From Tamarix chinensis (taxonomy: Eukaryota; Streptophyta; Magnoliopsida; Caryophyllales; Tamaricaceae), in assembly GCA_030549775.1 (NCBI GenBank), contig CM060177.1, positions 55,926,638 to 55,990,637 on the forward strand: a stretch of DNA of 64,000 bases. Direction: 5' to 3'. A program made the position numbers and the translations under genes. Below are positions 59,871-64,000 of this stretch, one piece after another. The first letter of the stretch is position 1, and each line of letters begins with the position of its first letter. Below the pieces are notes generated by a model that did not search any database, was not told the origin of the DNA, and saw only the letters and a program-made list of their open reading frames with translations.

Positions 59871-62301
59871 TACTCAAGTGGATATAATTTGAAATTTGTG
59901 TAAAGATAATACTAATAGCTTAGACTTTGATAGGGGTAATTAATCTAATAAAACCTATTGCTTGCATAATATCTACATTTTATGATGTTGTATCTTATCT
60001 TATCTATATTGTTACCTTACTCAATACATAATATATTGATCACCCTTATCATGAGTGTTGCTTATTACCATGAGCACTAGGCCCTCTCAAGTCTGTGCGG
60101 GTAGGCGATGAGGCCCTAGAGAACTTTTCTTCTCATGATAAGCTGGTTAGGATAAAGTGATATCCTAATGTCCTAGGGTTGGGGCCAGAGAGAGTGTTCT
60201 CTGAACTACTTTACATTTATGTTTCCTGTTTTATTCCCCTATAGTGGGATGTTATTTTGTATTTCATTTCATTGTTGTACTAACTCTGACTTTTGCGTAC
60301 TCTGGTATTTTTGTATTCAATGTTAGTCTCCTTTATGTTTTAATCATCTCTTATTATGATTCCTTACTGTCTTTTATCCTTGTGGTTAATATGAATCTGA
60401 CTAGCGGCTAGACTTCTACCGATCACAGTGGTAGTACCTCCTATTGGTGTATGATTTTCCTTAACAAATGAAAATTTTCAACTATGATTTTTGGAAGTAT
60501 TTTAAGACCAATCAACTAGTTCAACTAGTTTGTATGATTTGTTTCCTTTTGATTTAGTTATGCTCTGAGACTATGCATGGGATTGTTCTACGGATATTAA
60601 ACGGATAAAATACATATTTTATTATGAATTAATGACCTAATAAATGGATTGAATGGATCATAATTTATAACGTAATCAATGAGTATTGTAATGGCTAAAT
60701 GGATATATCACTTATGACATATGATCATATGATGGTTTTGAGAAAAGAGTAATGAAGCGTAGCTTGGGCTTGAATAAAATAATATGATGGGCATGAATAA
60801 TATTGGACAAGGATAAATGGAAACCCCACATGGTTGGGAAATGGAAAGAATTAATATGGAGGAAATATGTTATGACTTGCTTATTTTTATAGGCCTTATA
60901 TGATCACTTATCCTCATGAATAATATACTAATCATGTAAAGCTAAAGACAATCGGATTATTTATGGGTTTGGGTTACCCAATCCTTGATTAGCTATCGAA
61001 GGTTAGTCTGCCTTCGGGCATTTATTGGTGCCTTTGGAATTTTCCTTCAAGCAGGATCCTTAGAGATCGCGATGCCTTATGACTCTAGATAATGATGATG
61101 TACTAGGGGATATCGATAATAAAGGGTCTGGTTACCTACGTGGTTGACTTTGGCTTGGACTTATGTCCATTCTAGTGATTGGTTTTAGTTGATTGGTTTT
61201 AGTGTGGACTTATGTCCAGTTTAGTGATTGGATTTATGTCCAGTTTAGTGATTGGCTTCAACCTAGACTTTATGTCCCTTATTTGGATAGACTTCTAAGG
61301 TATGTGTGACCATGGGGTGGTGCATAGTCCATCACTCAATAATAAAATCTAGATGATAAGTAAATGGATGGTAAAACCTAATTAATAAATAAGTGAAATG
61401 ATAAATAATTAGATATTGATGGTGACAATGTTTGAATGATCAAAAAGGGTAGAAACTAGTTTGTACACTTGGATAATGCCTTAAATGACCAAATGGTTAA
61501 TAATTGGAAAGAAATATTGGATGTTGACCTATGTCAATATATGGATAAGAAAATGGTGTAATCTAATGGATTGAACAATTAGAAAACAAACCCTAGTGGT
61601 TGCTTGGATTACTTTGTTTAGTACATGTGTGAATACCTAAATGATAATGAGCATGGTATATTCAATGCTACCTAAGTTATGCACGATGGTGTATTCTAAT
61701 GTATTATTACTTCAAGTAAATGGCATCAACATAGTGAATGTTGAAAATGATATCCATATCTTGATATATTTTGTGTACTTGTGTTTCCGTTGAGGAAAAA
61801 ACTTAGCATACTCACTATATAGCATACCGATGTGTCCATTTGCTCGGTCACCTTCTCATTCCCATGAGTAGAGGGCCATGTATAGGTTTTTAAGGATGGC
61901 TAGTAGTGGGCCTACCTTATCTTGGGTTCGGGGTTTAAGAGCATGGATATCTAGATATTTTTGTGGAGTTCATGTAGATTGTGGTTTTAGTTGGGGGTTC
62001 CACCCTAATCTCATTTTAATGTAGCCCTATACTCTTAACTATATGTATTCCCATATTTATTTGGTCAGGGACCGATGAGGTGCTTGATGTAAACAATCTT
62101 TTAAATGTTTATATAATTTATGTTTGTGCACTCTGTTTTAAATTAGTTAGTTTATTTTAGCCTTGTATCTAATATTGGGTAGGAGACAGACGTTTATCCT
62201 ATTTCAGGTATAGTGGTAACACTCCATTTTTCTCAAGTGTATTTTCAGCTTCCGCATTATCTTAAATGAAATTTTTTTAAATTGAAAATAGGGGTGTTAC
62301 A

Positions 62302-62449
62302 AGATCTACCTAAAGCAATGCCCACTTGCTACCCACATTCTTCCTCACTATAATAATTTGTACCATCTTGATCAACAACACCACCCCACCTTATTTGAAG
62401 CATCCTGTAGACTCTCTTGATCTACCTTCTTGTCAAGAATGAATTTAGG
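62302..62449 (-). pseudogene. Copia G sequence between pre-integrase region and H (unrecognised)
   Basis: The minus strand can be read as DKKVDQESLQDASNKVGW and similar with stops. I do not recognise integrase or RT motifs in it. It belongs to Copia G by position. Confidence 0.4.
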
Positions 62450-63121
62450 CTAACAAAAGGTAACAAATCTAGATGTAAATATATTACAACACAAGGAACC
62501 TTGAGCCGTGCTAGTGACACTACCATGTCTCAGCCACATCAAATCAAGGCCAGTAATATTTGAGTCACACACTCTTACTATTGCTCCAATTTCACTCTCA
62601 ATAGTTGTGCCAACAAGCTCATATAATGTCTCAACCTGATTGCCAAAAATCACCAGCACAACCCCTTTAGCAGCCTTCAATATACCTTTTTTAATAGCAC
62701 ACCTATAACCTTTGCTATCCAAGGAACATAGAAAAATGAAGCTCTTAGTCATGTCAGGAACATGACAAACACTAAATAGTGTCCTGACTAAGCCATCATG
62801 TATCCTCATCCTCACAATGCTAATCCCAATAACTTTGCTCAAAGTACCATTTCCCAAGACATTTACTCCACCTTGAATAATATTATATGTATGGAACCAA
62901 CTTCTATTGGGACGTACATGATAGGAGCACCTAGAATCTAGAATCCACTTATCAACCAATCTAGCATGTCCATCTGTGGCAATTCGTATATCACCATCAT
63001 CATCTCCCCTAGCTAAGGTAGCATTACACTCATTAGATACACCATTAGCAATATTTGTAGATTTCCAATTGGGACAATATCTCTTAATATAGCCTTTCAT
63101 GTGACAATCATGCCACACCAT
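62450..63121 (-). pseudogene. gag-pol: Copia G gag zinc knuckle, protease and pre-integrase region
   Basis: A 223-codon open frame on the minus strand is the longest undamaged retroelement frame here. Residues 4-15 are a decayed zinc knuckle (HDCHMKGYIKRYC; the first Cys of CX2C is not in place). The protease follows at residues 58-72 as WILDSRCSYHVRPNR, where the family has D-S-G, so the catalytic-loop glycine is arginine. The rest (VLGNGTLSKVIGISIV, FSVCHVPDMTKSFIFL) is the protease body and gag-pre-integrase region. It is upstream of the missing integrase. The ATG is only the first Met of an open stretch, not the real gag start. Confidence 0.88.
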
Positions 63122-63797
63122 ATTCTTCTTCTAACTCTTCAACTTAGATCTAGGCATCTTTTTGTCACTAGACCACCCACTCCTATGGCCTTCTCTGACT
63201 ACCAAACCCTCACTATGTGGGTCCTCGAAAGTATCATTGCCAGTTAACTAACTATTAATCAACTCACATTGTAGTAAGACAGACTTCACACCCTCCAAGA
63301 CTAACTTGTCCTTCCTATACAAAATAGTCTCACGAAAATGTTTAAAGCTAGAAAGAAGAGAACATAACAAAATAATAGCTAAATCTTTATCATCTAATTT
63401 AACATCAATATTATGGAAATCCATAATGATAGAGTTAAGTTCATCTAGAAAACTTTTCAAATATTAAACCTCACTTAGTTTTAGGTCATAAAGTCAACTA
63501 TTTAACAGTAGCCAATTTTCTATTGACTTTATCATATACAATGACCCTAGCTTCAACCACAGGGATGCCCATATTGATTCCTTTACCACTTCCAGCAAAA
63601 CCTAGTTAAACAAACAAGCATAGTTTTATGGTGGGGAGGGCCTTCAAATCTAGTTCTTTGAATCTCTCGTCCATCATTGATTTTGGTCTGTTTAAATAAC
63701 TGGATAAGCTTTTTCCAATCCACTTTGAATTAGAATCACTTATATCTTCAATTTTCATAATCCGAAATGACAGATCAATTGAACTTCTCAATATCAA
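63122..63797 (-). pseudogene. gag: Copia G gag, N-terminal part (broken)
   Basis: Two open pieces on the minus strand show Copia gag. 63797-63606 contains MDERFKELDLKALPTIKLCL, a form of the conserved W..LD..A...I...L block. 63460-63248 contains FLDELNSIIMDFHNIDVKLD and LLCSLLSSFKHFRETIL, the UBN2/gag core. A frameshift and stops lie between 63606 and 63460, and another break before the zinc knuckle at 63121. It encodes the particle-forming protein of the element. Confidence 0.85.
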
Positions 63798-63839
63798 ATC
63801 TTATTCGCATCTCAATAACTGGATATCTTCAACAATGTA

Positions 63840-63851
63840 GCTTTAACACCA
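63840..63851 (-). other. Decayed primer binding site of Copia G (tRNA-iMet type)
   Basis: The minus strand reads TGGTGTTAAAGC three bases after the LTR end. The standard site is TGGTATCAGAGC. Nine of 12 positions match, and the three changes are transitions. Confidence 0.7.
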
Positions 63852-63854
63852 AAT

Positions 63855-64000
63855 TGTTATGGAATTAGCTTGGATTTAGATAGATCCATGCCAAATCAAG
63901 ATTATGCATAATTGATAATTCATACACAAAATATAAAAATTCAAGAAAAAGTAGATATCTTTATTTGTGCTTTTGTGTAATTAAAAAATGATTAAACCAA
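63855..64000 (-). mobile_element. 5' LTR of Copia G, 3' end only
   Basis: The plus strand starts TGTTATGGAATTAGC, and the LTR continues past the window. It matches the 3' LTR from 23553 on, including TTCAAGAAAAA...GATATCTTTAT and ATGATTAAACCAA. Confidence 0.75.

Larger units (their letters stand above)
54259..60504 (+). mobile_element. Old solo-LTR-like copy J, split by copy I
   Basis: It starts CATAATACCCTAAAAC and ends TTTTTGGAAGTATTTTA, both decayed forms of the family termini. Its own length is about 3.9 kb. Parts: AT-rich start, pyrimidine-rich GC block (54540-55319 and 57678-58040), an (ATT)12 run (58074-58109), ACCGG-type repeats (59480-59870), and a CCATGAGCACTAGGCCC block (60069-60085). 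The flanks are H-type sequence on both sides. No TSD is evident (CTCGA before, AGACC after). Confidence 0.72.
52534..62301 (+). mobile_element. LTR-like element H, split by J (and I)
   Basis: It starts TGTAATACCCCACC and ends ATAGGGGTGTTACA. Its own length is about 3.5 kb (52534-54258 and 60505-62301). It has many CGATTGGTT/GACTGGTT motifs, a TATA box at 53314-53323, a tandem GTCCAGTTTAGTGATTGG stretch (61150-61260) and a CATGAGTAGAGGGCC block (61864-61878) shared in part with I and J. No TSD is visible (AAATA before, AGATC after), and Copia G sequence is missing at the junction. No coding domain. Confidence 0.7.

Overview
This window looks like nuclear DNA of a flowering plant, from a gene-poor, repeat-saturated (probably pericentromeric or otherwise heterochromatic) region. 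I could not identify the species. I found no host gene, rRNA, tRNA or CRISPR array. Almost every base can be assigned to LTR retrotransposon sequence, and the window is best read as a set of elements inserted into one another. Boundaries rest on TG...CA termini, 5-bp target-site duplications (TSDs), primer binding sites (PBS), polypurine tracts (PPT), and gag/pol reading frames that resume across insertions.

Layout, left to right. At 1-3905 is the part inside the window of a long LTR (copy A, minus strand), lying in an older LTR-like sequence (L, 3906-4339). At 4340-23437 is another old minus-strand LTR-like sequence (K), split by a Ty3/Gypsy Athila-type element (Athila-1, 6929-22462, plus strand, TSD ATAAG). 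Athila-1 is itself split at 13957-19149 by a 5.2-kb solo-LTR-like copy (D). At 23438-23552 are about 115 unassigned bases. From 23553 to beyond 64000 is one Ty1/Copia element (G, minus strand). It is cut by a second Athila-type element (F, 24366-51832, minus strand) and by LTR-like copy H (52534-62301). F contains solo LTR B (28595-33766) in its ATHILA ORF and solo LTR E (40923-50643) in its 5' LTR. E contains solo LTR C (41977-46910). H contains J (54259-60504), and J contains I (55325-57672). The deepest nests are four levels: G > F > E > C and G > H > J > I.

The recurring unit (A, B, C, D, E, I, J, and more distantly H, K, L) runs from TGTAATNCCCC... or TGAAATNCCC... to ...GGGGTGTTACA. Its parts in order are: an AT-rich start, a pyrimidine-rich GC-rich block with a TATA-like box, an (ATT)n microsatellite block, minisatellites, a block of ACCGG-type sub-repeats, a small hairpin, and the terminus. 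None of the copies seen in full has an internal domain. The termini resemble those of Tekay/Del-type chromovirus LTRs (recalled, not searched). The only chromovirus-like coding trace is a short RNase H fragment at 27381-27497 inside F.

The coding regions are remains of retroelement proteins: gag, protease, reverse transcriptase/RNase H and an ATHILA ORF in Athila-1; gag, RT/RNase H, integrase and an ATHILA ORF in F; gag/protease/pre-integrase and RT/RNase H pieces in G. All carry stops, frameshifts or deletions, so nothing here looks autonomously mobile. Long proline/serine-rich or poly-isoleucine frames are artefacts of biased LTR sequence and are not called as genes.
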